64,000 nt of DNA from Luidia sarsii (GCA_949987565.1 OX465115.1:4716421-4780420); one strand, 5' to 3'. Shown: positions 54,101 to 63,184, numbered from the stretch's first letter. Numbers and translations are program-made. The notes: generated by a model not told the origin, from the letters alone.

Positions 54101-56668
54101 ATGACTTGGGTATGAAGTGACTTGGGTACGAATTGACTTGAGTATGAAGTGACTTGGTTAGAAAGTGACTAGTATACAAGATGACTTGGGTAGGAAGTGA
54201 CTTGGGTAGAAGTGATAAGACCTGGGTACAAAATGACCTGAGTGTGAACATTTGAGTACAAAGTGACTTGTGTAGGAAGTGACTAGGGAATGAAGTGACT
54301 TCCAAGGGTAAAAACGTGACTATGGTACGACGTGATTTGGTTACAAAATGACCTGCTTCAATTTGAAAGAGACATTTGTTACGCCATGGGGTGGATTTGG
54401 GATAATTCGCGGCTGGCTGGGAGGGGGGGGCAGAAAGAGAGAGCGAGGTCCTCACCAAAATTGGCAAACATGAGCGTCAGACCGCAGCCAGCAAAGTAGA
54501 GGTGCTTGACTGCCGGGGACTGGCCGTGCAAGTAAGTCCTGGAGATGTAGCTCAAGGGGTAGCCTGTCCAGAAGAAGAAGAAGGAGAAGAATGCCAGGAG
54601 CAGTCATAGAGCAAGGAATGAAGCAATCTTGAAGACCTGAGGTCTCCGACCCTCGGGAGGACGGGATTACGGATACCGCAACTGGTGTATGACATCATCG
54701 ATTTGCGTACACCGGTTCAGTTTAGAAATAAAAGATGGCAGTCTTTTACGCTTGTCGGACAGGAGGCCTCGATCCAAGATCAACTGAGGGGAAATTCTTC
54801 CTTTTTGTTTTTCTTCTTTCAAATGTGAGTTGACTAAAATGATCAGTAATGTAATCTGTGATTCTCTATTAATCCTAAAGTGGGCGCGTTGGACAGTTTT
54901 ATGGCTGTTTTCAGGGTAAAATATGGGGATTTAGGTCAAGGGTCGTTGGAAAATCATTAATGGAAGGGTTTTCCTATAGAAGATCCTTGGACCCTACCGT
55001 CCCCCAACCCCCTTCCAAATCTTTTTTTTTTTTTTTTTTTTTTTTACATTTTAAAAAGGGTGACTTTAAAAATATCCATGCCTTCCTGATAATTCAGTAA
55101 TTGGTAATGATGTACCGGTATTTCTTATTGCTATATATATATAGTAGAAGCCTAGTCCGAGTAACTTGGACCCTCAAAATCGGCCTTTAAAAAAAAAGGA
55201 GGGCGATAGAAGGGCCCAAACTTTTTAGCAGGAATTCACGGTCCGTTAAAATTTTTCGACTACCCCTGACCGAAATCCACAGATTTCACCCCCGAAACAC
55301 CCGTGAAACCGTTCCACGCGCCCACTTCTGGATTCAGTGGGAATCACAGATTTACTCACATTTGGGGAAAAACTAAAAGGAGAAATTTCCACTCAGTTGA
55401 TCGAGAAGATTCTCCCCCCTCCGACGAGCCAAAAGGCGGCCATCTTGATTTCAAATTGAAACGGTATACACGGACACCGATGACATTTTGGCAGGTCCGT
55501 GTGCGCAGTGGGTCTGTGTGAGTATGTGCGCATGCACGCACGCGTTGACTCCTATGCGTGCATTGACTCCTCTACTGGCTAACGTCATCGATTTACGTGG
55601 AAACCGTTATATTATTTGAAATCCAGATGGCCGCCTTTTGGTTCGTTGGAAGGGAGAGAATCTTCTCGATCAACAGAGGGGAAATTTCTCCTTTTTCCCT
55701 AAACGTGAGGAAAACAAATGACCAGTATTGAAATCTGTGATTCTCACTGAATCCAGAAGTGGGTGTGTAGAACGGTTTCAAAGGTGTTTTGGGGGGTTAA
55801 TCTGCGGATTTCGGTCGTGGGTAGTAAATTCCAGCACTGCGTAGACAGTTTCCTTCAATCCTTGGACCCTACACTACAGTCACCCAACCCTCCAAATTCC
55901 AAATGATGAAAAAAGGGTGACTTGTCGGGTCTGAGTTACTCGGACTAGTCACGTGGGACAGTTTCAACTTGAAAAATTCAAGGCTGTTTCAGGGGTAAAA
56001 TCTGTTTGATTGCAGTCGAGGGTAGTTGATAAATCGTTAATGGAAGACTTTACCTAGAAGTTCCCTGGACCCTACACTGGCTACAGTTGCCCAACCCACT
56101 CCAATTTGGCAAATATAATTTTACAAACGCAGTGGCTGTTGTTACGGCAGTCGTCTGTGTGGTTCCCTGACTTGATTGTATTTCGTCAGCATTGCAGGCT
56201 GGTTGAACCAGTCTATTAGCTGATAGTCTGGTTCCAAGAGCTAAACATCCTGACAAATACTGTTAAGTCAGGGAGCCACATGGACGACTGCCGTAACAAC
56301 AGCCACAGCGTTTTACAAAAGGTGACTTTACTAAGTTGTGAATGTATTTTTAGGTTGAAATTACTCAGATAATTGATGTAACCATACTAGATCGACAATG
56401 AACGGGTGAACTATTGTGAGCTAGGTCGTTTTATCAGTTGGCCCAGCACGTTCATTATTCACAACAATCATTGATGATGGTGTACTACCGTGAAATCATG
56501 ATCAACAACAACAAGCAACAATCATGGACGGAGCAGTCCCAAAACAAGACTAAACTACTCACACGCCAGCATCGTGACCAGATAGAGAAGTGCCGGCACG
56601 TCCACACCACGCCAGCTGGCCGTGGCGTCCGGCAGCATCCGATCCGGCATTTGGTCGGAATTCTCCAT
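42037..56668 (-). CDS. LPCAT3: lysophospholipid acyltransferase 5-like, copy B (MBOAT family), 10 coding exons
   Basis: Exons in mRNA order: 56668-56563, 54563-54456, 53546-53440, 52623-52492, 51688-51398, 51013-50927, 45841-45675, 44825-44678, 43703-43545, 42162-42037. Joined, they give one open frame of 476 aa. Exons 2 to 9 have exactly the lengths and phases of copy A; exons 1 and 10 are slightly shorter. Landmarks are [20 protein letters not shown] in exon 4, WGK in exon 6, [19 protein letters not shown] in exon 7, SFN (Asn324) and AVWHG (His360), 36 residues apart as in human LPCAT3. Retention of both residues and a clean frame argue for an active ER acyltransferase. Differences such as [10 protein letters not shown] in place of GFFAGPQFSI in exon 5 suggest divergence in substrate use, which is inference. 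The start context is AAGATGG. Confidence 0.93.
42268..42320. repeat. Penelope-like terminal repeat, single arm
   Basis: AAAATTTAGTGGGCCTGACG, then TTTCGATCCTAGCAGGACCT and TTCTCAAAG, in intron 9 of copy B. Confidence 0.65.
42495..43535. repeat. roughly 1-kb (GGGAGA)n / (GGCAGA)n hexanucleotide array
   Basis: Almost pure purine GGGAGA repeats from 42495 to about 43200, with interruptions (GGGATTGG, GGAGGAGAG, GGGGAGGGG). They then become GGCAGA with AGCCAGAACCAGAGG blocks, and end about 10 bp inside intron 9 next to the exon 9 donor. The array produces very long S/P, L/P and E/G or R/E frames on both strands that are not genes. Confidence 0.97.
43545..43703 (-). CDS. LPCAT3: copy B exon 9
   Basis: 159 nt in phase 0-0. 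It encodes [20 protein letters not shown] and ends [11 protein letters not shown] before GTGAGT. It directly borders the hexanucleotide array. Confidence 0.9.
44095..44482 (-). repeat. three tandem tRNA-like SINE copies
   Basis: Copies at about 44095-44180, 44250-44330 and 44395-44482 each contain (minus strand) GGCTGGATAGCTCAGATGG or a variant, a CCAGAGGTCTCGGG-type arm with GTTAAT in the anticodon loop, a GGGTTCAAGTCCCGG B box and CAAAGTTTTCTTTGCC. Intervals of about 150 bp repeat TTTTGAAAATAGA and GGCA(C/T)GCTACTAAT. They lie in intron 8 of copy B. Confidence 0.7.
44678..44825 (-). CDS. LPCAT3: copy B exon 8, catalytic His
   Basis: 148 nt. It encodes [18 protein letters not shown] then [18 protein letters not shown]; His360 is in the AVWHG motif. 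The donor is GTAAAA. Confidence 0.93.
44935..45360. repeat. 142-bp tandem repeat, about three copies, intron 7 of copy B
   Basis: Units beginning TTTTGAGGCATTT at 44940, 45083 and about 45225 share AAAGCAACCCATGTGACCTG, ACAGAGTATCGGAAGAAGCT and CGATGCGGAACTTAA. Confidence 0.85.
45578..45599. repeat. poly-C run, about 20 bp
   Basis: Uninterrupted C run in intron 7 of copy B. Its length is likely to vary or be imprecise in assembly. Confidence 0.9.
45675..45841 (-). CDS. LPCAT3: copy B exon 7, active-site Asn
   Basis: 167 nt. It encodes [20 protein letters not shown] and later [13 protein letters not shown]. The SFN Asn is residue 324. Confidence 0.93.
45888..46082 (+). repeat. Penelope-like arm plus structured repeat, second copy
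   Basis: A GTGAAAGGTCCTGCTAGGAT fragment (45896-45920) is followed by CTCCTGACGACGGGCAGAGT ... ACCCAAAGCGTTGAG, hairpin GGCTCT-TTTC-AGAGCC, and the shared end CACCACAAACCTTCCAC. The core has decayed (CTGACGA and AAAGC). Confidence 0.6.
46183..46639 (-). pseudogene. 3-prime end of a Penelope-like retroelement
   Basis: The minus-strand open piece 46639-46508 ends with [30 protein letters not shown] and a stop. This resembles the C-terminal end of Penelope-like and related RT proteins (a W-x-x-x-L-R-T-x-x-P-x-G-L-N pattern, recalled, not searched). The 3-prime region then runs through a purine-rich stretch to CTGCCTTTGAGAAAGGTCCT and ACGTCAGGGCCACTAAATTT at 46183-46225. That ties the many dispersed copies of this palindromic motif to this element. 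It is cut off upstream by a stop at 46640 and by the transposon at 46662. Confidence 0.55.
47047..47745. repeat. 350-bp direct duplication within the transposon
   Basis: ACTCATTTGCATAATTG, AAAATATAAAGACTT and AAAATACCAGGTTTTTGG recur in order at 47050 and 47400 with moderate divergence. Confidence 0.8.
47958..49826 (-). pseudogene. transposase-like gene, spliced, frameshifted and internally deleted
   Basis: Exon a (49826-49276) begins [20 protein letters not shown] and contains a Cys cluster ([17 protein letters not shown]), an acidic/Ser stretch, then FQCRCKLF and, after a one-base shift at a T run near 49355, [20 protein letters not shown] and AELSR. Splicing GAG|GTATAT to CAACAG|AG at 48464 restores [17 protein letters not shown] in one frame. 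Exon b then loses part of the protein after VCRDT, shifts to [17 protein letters not shown] and [18 protein letters not shown], and jumps to [20 protein letters not shown] and the C-terminus. The order (FxCxC, DMLLLG, HYHxxGCxPRxHxNTGR, [10 protein letters not shown], RQWYLY-like end) matches my memory of a widespread uncharacterised metazoan transposase-like family; the central part that would hold the DDE-like core is missing. An in-frame TAG also occurs near 49460. It is not functional. Confidence 0.55.
48806..48952. repeat. AGTCCGAGTAACTTGGACCC MITE, near-perfect hairpin, inside the transposon
   Basis: Arms AGTCCGAGTAACTTGGACCC, GACAAGTCACCC, a T run, ATCGAATTTTGAAATTT and the exact inverse at 48889-48952, meeting at GTCACCCGAAACT/AGTTTCGGGTGAC. 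It sits in the intron of the transposase-like pseudogene. Confidence 0.9.
50578..50690 (+). repeat. tRNA-like SINE, intron 6 of copy B
   Basis: GGGCTGGACAGCTCAGATGG, GTACGCAAAACC in the anticodon arm, GGTTTCGGGTGCAAATCCC and CAAAGTTTTCTTTGCC. The leader block at 50345-50420 (CTTTCATTCAGATGCAAAC, GCTACAGCAGCTTGGGGATC) belongs to the same composite repeat. Confidence 0.65.
50805..50900 (-). repeat. tRNA-like SINE next to exon 6 of copy B
   Basis: Minus strand GGGCTGGATAGCTCAGATGG, a CCAGAGGTCTCGGG arm, GGGTTCAAGTCCCGGTCC and the CAAAGTTTTCTATGCC tail. Confidence 0.7.
50927..51013 (-). CDS. LPCAT3: copy B exon 6
   Basis: 87 nt in phase 0-0. It encodes [20 protein letters not shown] then KYAVIFLFT and GTGAGT. 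Confidence 0.9.
51398..51688 (-). CDS. LPCAT3: copy B exon 5
   Basis: 291 nt. It encodes [40 protein letters not shown] and [13 protein letters not shown]. It is GC-rich like its paralogue. Confidence 0.92.
51769..52390. repeat. minisatellite of ACTGGCCTGCAAATC-type units, intron 4 of copy B
   Basis: Units of about 18-22 bp (ACTGGCCTGCAAATCATTT, CACTGGCCTGCAAGTCATT, TACTGGCCTGCAATGTTTT). A larger unit of about 75 bp (ACCGGCCTGCAAATCATC, TACATACTGGCCAGTAAA, CTGATATTTACCGGCATGC) is repeated about three times near 51840-52060. Confidence 0.9.
52492..52623 (-). CDS. LPCAT3: copy B exon 4
   Basis: 132 nt in phase 0-0. It encodes [20 protein letters not shown] then [10 protein letters not shown] and [10 protein letters not shown], with donor GTGAGC. 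Confidence 0.92.
52707..53349. repeat. 643-bp TIR element, AGCCGCGTTTCC ends, intron 3 of copy B
   Basis: Left AGCCGCGTTTCCTCTGGACT and right AGTCCAGTGGAAACGCGGCT. Internal GAGACGATGGTTAAA-type words recur inverted. A 150-bp GGATTTCACAAAG MITE is nested at 53033-53185. It is related to 13435-13562. Confidence 0.8.
53033..53185. repeat. nested 150-bp GGATTTCACAAAG MITE
   Basis: GCTGGATTTCACAAAGCCTT at the left and GAGTTTGGTGAAATCGACCC at the right. It interrupts the host element between CCGG-containing sequence on both sides. Second copy of the element at 37120-37270. Confidence 0.75.
53440..53546 (-). CDS. LPCAT3: copy B exon 3
   Basis: 107 nt. It encodes [20 protein letters not shown] and ends FTFNM before GTAAGT. 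Confidence 0.9.
53595..54360. repeat. 16-bp minisatellite, intron 2 of copy B
   Basis: About 45 units of GACTTGGGTATGAAGT with variants (GTACGAAG, GTATGACG, GCATGAGG). Three units equal 16 codons, so long minus frames with a [10 protein letters not shown] motif arise; these are not coding. Confidence 0.95.
54456..54563 (-). CDS. LPCAT3: copy B exon 2
   Basis: 108 nt in phase 1-1. It encodes [20 protein letters not shown] and ends MFANFG. Confidence 0.9.
54690..55060. repeat. solitary arm of the long AGTCCGAGTAACTTGG element
   Basis: Diverged match in direct orientation to 55575-55948 (GAGGGGAAATT..TCCTTTTT, AATCTGTGATTCTC, CCTTGGACCCTA). It ends in a T run of about 25 bp at 55021-55045. Confidence 0.6.
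55150..55948. repeat. 800-bp long inverted-repeat element, AGTCCGAGTAACTTGGACCC ends
   Basis: Left end CTAGTCCGAGTAACTTGGAC and right end GAGTTACTCGGACTAG. The arms (about 55150-55500 and 55575-55948) carry inverted copies of ATCGAGAAGATTCTC, AAAAGGCGGCCATCTTGAT and CCCACTTCTGGATTCAGTG. It looks like the long form of which the roughly 110-150-bp hairpins at 15.1, 48.8 and 63.2 kb are deletion derivatives. Confidence 0.75.
56126..56312. repeat. 187-bp palindromic MITE, second copy
   Basis: AACGCAGTGGCTGTTGTTAC to GTAACAACAGCCACAGCGTT. It is in the opposite orientation to the copy at 38411-38596. TTTACAA flanks both sides when ACGC/GCGT are taken as ends. It lies in intron 1 of copy B. Confidence 0.85.
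56563..56668 (-). CDS. LPCAT3: copy B exon 1 (start)
   Basis: 106 nt. It encodes [20 protein letters not shown] then [14 protein letters not shown], and ends in phase 1 before GTGAGT. ATG context AAGATGG. Confidence 0.85.
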
Positions 56669-56955
56669 CTTTCCTCGGCCAGAATTTGACGCCTATTCGG
56701 AGACTCAGGGGGTTTGGTTGAGTCGTAACTCGTATAGTGTACTGTGCAGTGTTACTGGTACTGTACCAGTACAGTGTGTAAGTAATAGAAATAGCAAAGG
56801 GCGCCCTCATGTGGCAATTGAACTCCAAGCCCATCGCAGTATCGATATCGTGGATGACAGTACTTCAAGTTCAACCAGGGAGGAATAAGGAATTACTCAT
56901 TCCTCCATGGTTCAAACAATCGGTACGTAACATTCTAAAAAAAATTGCATATAGA

Positions 56956-57947
56956 TATGGTGGCGCAGAAGGGACATTGCAAATCGCAAATATCTGCAAA
57001 GATATTTGCAATTCGCACATTTTGTCGCAAATATGTGCGCAAATATTTGCGACAAAATGTGCAATTCGCAAATTTTGTCGCAAATATTTGCGCACATATT
57101 TGCAAATCGCAAATTTTGTCGCAAATATGTGCGCATATATTTGCGACAAAATCTGCGAATTGCACATTTTGTCGCAAATATGTGCGCAAATATTTGCGAC
57201 AAAATCTGCAATTCGCAGATTTTGTCGCAATTTTTTTTCAAAGAAGCTAGAGGGCCACAAAAAGAAGAAACCGCTGATGGTCAATACACACAGTGTTAGA
57301 CCATGGAGGAAGAAGGGGGGAGACCGGCTCAACGATGGGACTTGGAGTATGGAGTATTGTTGACAGTCACGAACGGATTTTTGAAGTTTTCTTACTTTGT
57401 AAACGAATGGAAAGGTATAATTTACGGAGATTGAAGAACAGGGCTGTGAATGTTCCGTGACACCGTAAGACTCGGTATTATCATGGAGGCCCTCCTCTAC
57501 CTCCATGGTATTATAGTCACAGTGTCAGGCCCATTTCACGTTGTGCTGTAACCTTGTGGGGGGGGGGGGTGGCCACAGCGCACTACGCGACCTTTGACCA
57601 AGGCACCGCACAGTGAGTCATGCGACACTACAGCACTACTGGTTTGGGCCCCCTAGCTTCGTTGAAAAAAATTTGCGACAAATTCTGCGAATTGCAGATT
57701 TTGTCGCAAATATTTGCGCACATATTTGCGACAAAATGTGCAATTCGCAGATTTTGTCGCAAATATATGCGCACATATTTGCGACAAAATTTGCGATTTG
57801 CAAATATGTGCGCAAATATTTGCGACAAAATTTGCGAATTGCACATTTTGTCGCAAATATTTGCGCACATATTTGCGACAAAATATGCGAATTGCAAATA
57901 TCTTTGCAGATATTTGCGATTTGCGATGTCCCTTCTGCGCCACCATA
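56956..57947. mobile_element. 992-bp foldback element with TATAGA target duplication
   Basis: Ends TATGGTGGCGCAGAAGGGAC and the inverse GTCCCTTCTGCGCCACCATA. TATAGA occurs immediately outside both ends (56950-56955 and 57948-57953). The inverted arms (about 56956-57265 and 57640-57947) consist of short palindromic subrepeats such as TTTGCGACAAAAT and GCAAATATTTGCGCACATAT. The roughly 370-bp centre has no clear coding potential. Frames in the arms with CANICDKI-type repeats are artefacts. Confidence 0.88.
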
Positions 57948-58079
57948 TATAGAGGAAAGTGCCGGTGAACATTATTTGGTGGTTGGTGAGAAATTTTAAA
58001 AGCCTTTTCAAATATGTTTCCTCAATAATAGTTTAAAGGGATATACATAAATGGTGGAAACTGCTTACTGACTAAAATA

Positions 58080-58275
58080 TATTGCCAAAAGTTGGGCAAA
58101 TCTCAAAATTTAGTGGGCCTGGCGTTTCGATCCTAGCAGGACCTTTCTCAAAGGCAGAGTGACACGGACAAAACAGATACACGAAGGAAGGGGGAAGAGA
58201 GTGAATAATTTTGACACGGATGAGAAACAAAGGACAAAGGGTAAAGCTGGTAATAGGTGAGATCAAAGGGAAGGG
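58080..58275 (-). repeat. Penelope-like 3-prime terminal region
   Basis: AAAATTTAGTGGGCCTGGCG then CTCAAAGGCAGAGTGACACG and GACACGGATGAGAAACAAAG, collinear with 46195-46345 beside the RT-like remnant. It lacks the coding part. Confidence 0.7.
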
Positions 58276-58294
58276 CATTTATTAAATGGAAAAG

Positions 58295-58530
58295 AAAATT
58301 TTGACTGGACCGGGATTTGAACCCGATACCTCTTGTTTTCTCGATATCAGCGCTCTTACCATCTGAGCTATCCATGGTGGCCTAGATGGTGGCCTTCCCA
58401 AAATAATTAGTCAACTAGTCTTTGCCGGGGATGTGGGCGCCAGTCAGAAGCAATTGAACCATTAACTGCACAGTATTATCTACAGAGATCAAATCCCCGC
58501 TTTGATTAAGATGCAAGCAACTAATAGCTC
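58295..58530 (-). repeat. tRNA-like composite SINE with full leader
   Basis: Minus strand: leader (CAGTTAATGGTTCAATTGCT, GGCGCCCACATCCC, GACTAGTTGACTAATTATTT) followed by GGATAGCTCAGATGGTAAGA, GAGGTATCGGGTTCAAATCC and AAAATTTTCTTTTCC. This is the most complete copy of the composite unit. Confidence 0.65.
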
Positions 58531-58589
58531 CGTGGCTCGGGGATCACATAACGTGGATACAGCTGTTTCAATTCAAGTCAAACAAATCA

Positions 58590-58645
58590 ATGAGAAAGCC
58601 TTCGAGAAAGGTCCTGCTAGGATCGAAACGTCAGGCCCTCGATCT
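58590..58645. repeat. Penelope-like terminal repeat, single arm
   Basis: GCCTTCGAGAAAGGTCCTGC then TAGGATCGAAACGTCAGGCC. Confidence 0.65.
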
Positions 58646-59660
58646 AACTTTTGACTTTAATCAATGGAAAATTCCCATTATGTTGTTGTTTTGTTTTACA
58701 AGCCTATGTTTGAAAGGAATACAAAATAATGTGATATATTATTGTTCATCTTACACCCCGGAGAGTCGTCCAAAAGCAAGAATTTTTCTTCTTCTTATAG
58801 TTGCGAAGTGGGAATGAAACGATCGAGTTGACGAAGATTAATGTCATCATGATACTGTACTCTGTCTCGTTACTTGCAAGAGCGCCCTCTCGTGGGAGGT
58901 TCGTGCCAATGATGCTGTGTGGGCGGGAGGAGCGTAGCTATAACACGTCCTCGCAAAATTCTAATCTCCATTATTTTTTTTGTACGCGAGCGGGGTTAAG
59001 TGCAACACTTCTCTCACAGTGTGACTCCAAAATAACGAGAAGATCTCGCCAACCTTTAGACCTAGGTTGTGTCCTCTCGGTAAAACAAACAGTACCAGAT
59101 GTGCAGGGCGTTATTTAAACGCTGTATTTACAGGGCTAGGGCCAGCGAGAAAGAATAAAAAATACCCACCCCGATGTTAACATCAAACAGTGACGGCAGT
59201 CATTACGCACGTGCGTGAGATGAGCCTACGGTGTAAGGAGCGTTCGGTATTTGTGTGTGAAGATGTATCAGTGAGAAATCGAACAAATAAAAGGAATTAT
59301 AGGCACCGGCGGAGCCGGTGTCGCTGTTTCGCGCTTGGAAAGAGACTACAATTAAGTAGTGCTGCAGCGTTGACGAGATCAGCAGCATGATTGGGATTTC
59401 TTGTAGAGCCCGGGGCGGAATGCGACTGGCTGTTGTCGATCATGGAGGTAGTTTGTCACAACAACTTGAAATATTTCTCGTTAACTGCGAAGCTTTAGCT
59501 ACTGTTAAAATGATAAGCTTCACTGGCCGCGATCTAGTTATAACGCCGGGCAGTATAGTCTCTTTCAAGTTCTAGCGCGAATTTGCACTGCCACAGCGAA
59601 AAATACAACATGAAAAAGGCCAACTGTGCGAAGTGCGCCCTCTATCGACGACGCGAACCA
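58646..59660. other. intergenic, no gene supported
   Basis: Short frames of 61-105 codons on both strands have no recognisable domain or clear splice sites. There is some local CpG content (58900-59060, 59200-59330). Confidence 0.4.
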
Positions 59661-59667
59661 TCTAAGG

Positions 59668-59908
59668 CCGTTTTCGAAATGAAGGCTGAGGCTCGGGCTC
59701 GGGCTTCGTCTCCGTCTGACAAAAACCTGACAATCCAGGTTGTGGTTTGTTTCCGAATTTGAAAGTTTGTTGGCTTGATAGGTATAGGGTATTCCCCAAG
59801 AAACTGGGGCCAAACGCTTGTTTCTAGATGCCTGTGATAACGGGGATTAAAAGCGATAATGACCGAAGCCTAAGCTCGAGCCTAAGCCTTCGAATTCGTA
59901 AACGGCCT
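59668..59908. repeat. diverged GGCCGTTTTCGAAA-ended MITE
   Basis: AAGGCCGTTTTCGAAATGAA with GAGGCTCGGGCTCGGGCTTC at the left, and CTCGAGCCTAAGCCTTCGAA with AAACGGCCTA at the right. Related to 35638-35890. Confidence 0.6.
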
Positions 59909-59924
59909 AAGTAGCTCACCATCT

Positions 59925-60000
59925 GAATCTGAGGGCTAAATCAATTTAGAGATCTCAGGTTCAAATCCCGGTCCCGTCAATGTTTCCTTTGCCATCTTTT
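59925..60000 (+). repeat. tRNA-like SINE remnant
   Basis: GTAGCTCACCATCTGAATC, then GATCTCAGGTTCAAATCCCG and GTTTCCTTTGCCA. Confidence 0.5.
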
Positions 60001-60153
60001 TCTTTCATTCGTACCATAATAAGTTAGAGATAAATCGTGAACTCCCTTCAGAGACAGTGACATTAATTCCCGATTCATTCGACAAGTGACAACGCGATGA
60101 ATGAACAACAACAACAACAGCAGTAGCAACAATATCAGCAACAGCGGCAGCAG

Positions 60154-60301
<148 letters not shown>

Positions 60302-60739
60302 ACCCACAGCAGCAACAATAGCAACAACAACAAAACTGTAAGCGGAAAAATGATCATGGAGTGAATTAAGGTGACACGAATTTTGTACGGCCGGGTTTAC
60401 ACCTCGAAGATTGACTGGCGCGATTGACTGGCGCGATTTTTAATGACATCTTCACCACGGCGGCAGTGATACAATCACACTATTCACTTGGTTTTTCGTC
60501 TGGAGAGCCCCCCCCCCCAACGCTTCAACGCCGTCAATCAGTGTTCAAGGGCAGAGGATATAATGCCCGCTGTTGAATCAGAGCTGTGGGTTCTCTCCCC
60601 CCCCCCCCACCAACGATTTGAGTTTTTGCCGGCACCCGGGCGGCGGGCAAGGCCGGCGGGGATATGCCGTCACCACCTTCAGACAATCGGCGAGTCTGTT
60701 GTCTCGTAATGGTTGACTGGAGAGGCACTGACGGAAACG

Positions 60740-61200
60740 AACATGAGAGAGAGAGGAGAGAGAAGGAGAGAGAATTGGAGAGAGCAGGAGAGAGAAGGAG
60801 AGAGAATGAGAGAGAATGAGAGAGAAGGAGAGAGAAGGAGAGAGAAGGAGAGATAAGGATAGAGGAGAGAGAAGGAGAGAGAGAGAGAGAGGTCGAAAGA
60901 GATAGACAGACAGAGACAGACACTGAGAGAGAGAGGGGGAGGGAAGGTCACACTTAGATCGACACAGAGAGAGACATACCGACACACAGAGAGGGAGATA
61001 GAGCGTGGAGAAAGAGGGAGAGATGGAGAGAGGGAGAGACAGAAGAGAAGGAGGAGGAGGAGGAGGGGAAGGAGGGTAAGGAGAAGGAGGAGAAGGAGGA
61101 GAAGGAGAAGAAAGAGAAGGAGGAGGAGTAGAAACAGAAGGAGGAGGAGCAGAAAGAGAAGGAAGAGGAGTAGAAGGAGAAGGAGAATGCTATCGACACA
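60740..61200. repeat. purine-rich GAGA / GGAGAA tract
   Basis: Impure GAGAGAAGGAGA and GAAGGAGGAGGAG repeats. They cause the Ser/Leu-rich minus frames across this region. Confidence 0.9.
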
Positions 61201-61239
61201 GAGAGAGACAGACTGACCGTGAGATAGAGCGTGGAGAAA

Positions 61240-62110
<871 letters not shown>

Positions 62111-62121
62111 AAATTTCGATA

Positions 62122-62165
62122 AAAAAGGATGACTTTTCGGGTCCAAGTTACTCGAACTACCTGAA
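62122..62165. repeat. single arm of the AGTCCGAGTAACTTGG family
   Basis: CAAATTTCGATAAAAAAGGA, TGACTTTTCGGGTCCAAGTT and ACTCGAACTACCTGAAACCA. Confidence 0.7.
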
Positions 62166-62204
62166 ACCATTTACTCCTTATATGTCTTTTCGCCTTTTTC
62201 ATCT

Positions 62205-62990
62205 TTTCGCCTTCGTGTCTTTATCTGTCGTCTCTTCGCCTTTCATCTCTTCCTGTTTCGTCTCTTCGTGTTTCATCTCTTCGCCTTTCGTATCTTCACC
62301 TTTCGTCTCTTCGTGTCTTCTTGTTTCGTGTCTTCATTTGTCGTCTCTACGCCTTTCGTCTCTTCTTGTTTCATCTCTTCGCCTTTCATCTCTTCGCCTT
62401 TCGTCTCTTCGCCTTTCGTCTCTTCGCCTTTCGTCTCTTCGCCTTTCGTCTCTTCGCCTTTCGTCTCTTCGCCTTTCGTCTCTTCGCCTTTCGTCTCTTC
62501 GCCTTTCGTCTCTTCGCCTTTCGTCTCTTCGCCTTTCGCCTCTTCATGTCTTCGCCTTTCGTCTCTTCGCCTTTCGTCTCTTCGCCTTTCGTCTCTTTGC
62601 CTTTCGTCTCTTTGCCTTTCGGCTCTCGCCTTTCGGCTCTTCGCCTTTCGTCTCTTCGCCTTTCGTCTCTTCGCCTTTCGTCTCTTCGCCTTTCGTCTCT
62701 TCGCCTTTCGTCTCTTCGCCTTTCGTCTCTTCGCCTTTCGTCTCTTCGCCTTTCGTCTCTTCGCCTTTCGTCTTTTCGCCTTTCGTCTCTTCGCCTTTCG
62801 TCTCTTCGCCTTTCGTCTCTTCGCCTTTCGTCTCTTCGCCTTTCGTCTCTTCACCTTTCATCTCTACGCCTTTCGTCGCTTCACATTTCGTCGCTTCACA
62901 TTTCGTCTGATCGTCTGTCGTCTCTTCGTGTTTCATGTCTTCGTGTTTCATGTCTTCGTGTTTCATCTCTTCGGCAACTTTCGTCTGTTC
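62205..62990. repeat. 15-bp minisatellite, about 50 units
   Basis: Unit GCCTTTCGTCTCTTC, with a homogeneous core (62390-62850) and diverged edges (TGTTTCATCTCTTCG, CATTTCGTCGCTTCA). Because 15 is a multiple of three, pentapeptide-repeat frames run on both strands; not coding. Confidence 0.96.
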
Positions 62991-63184
62991 GTCTCTTTGC
63001 CTAAATTTCGTCTCTGGTTTAATTACCAATATGGTCGTACCTATGCAGTTATTTGGCAATTTGTATTTTACTACCCTTAAGCTGAAATTATGTGAAGACC
63101 ATAATTATTTTCTATTTTGTTTCGATTTCTGTTGTAATCAAACAGCTATGTGCCCTGTCTTTGCTTGAAATACCAACCTGAAAC

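Noticed and set aside
53523..54467. 314-codon [16 protein letters not shown] ORF on the minus strand
   Set aside because: Produced by the 16-bp minisatellite in intron 2 of copy B. It ends within the intron and is not bounded by its own splice sites.
56809..57999. Cys-rich CDKICEL / CANICDK ORFs on both strands
   Set aside because: They fall within the palindromic arms of the foldback element; the same sequence is open on both strands because of its symmetry.
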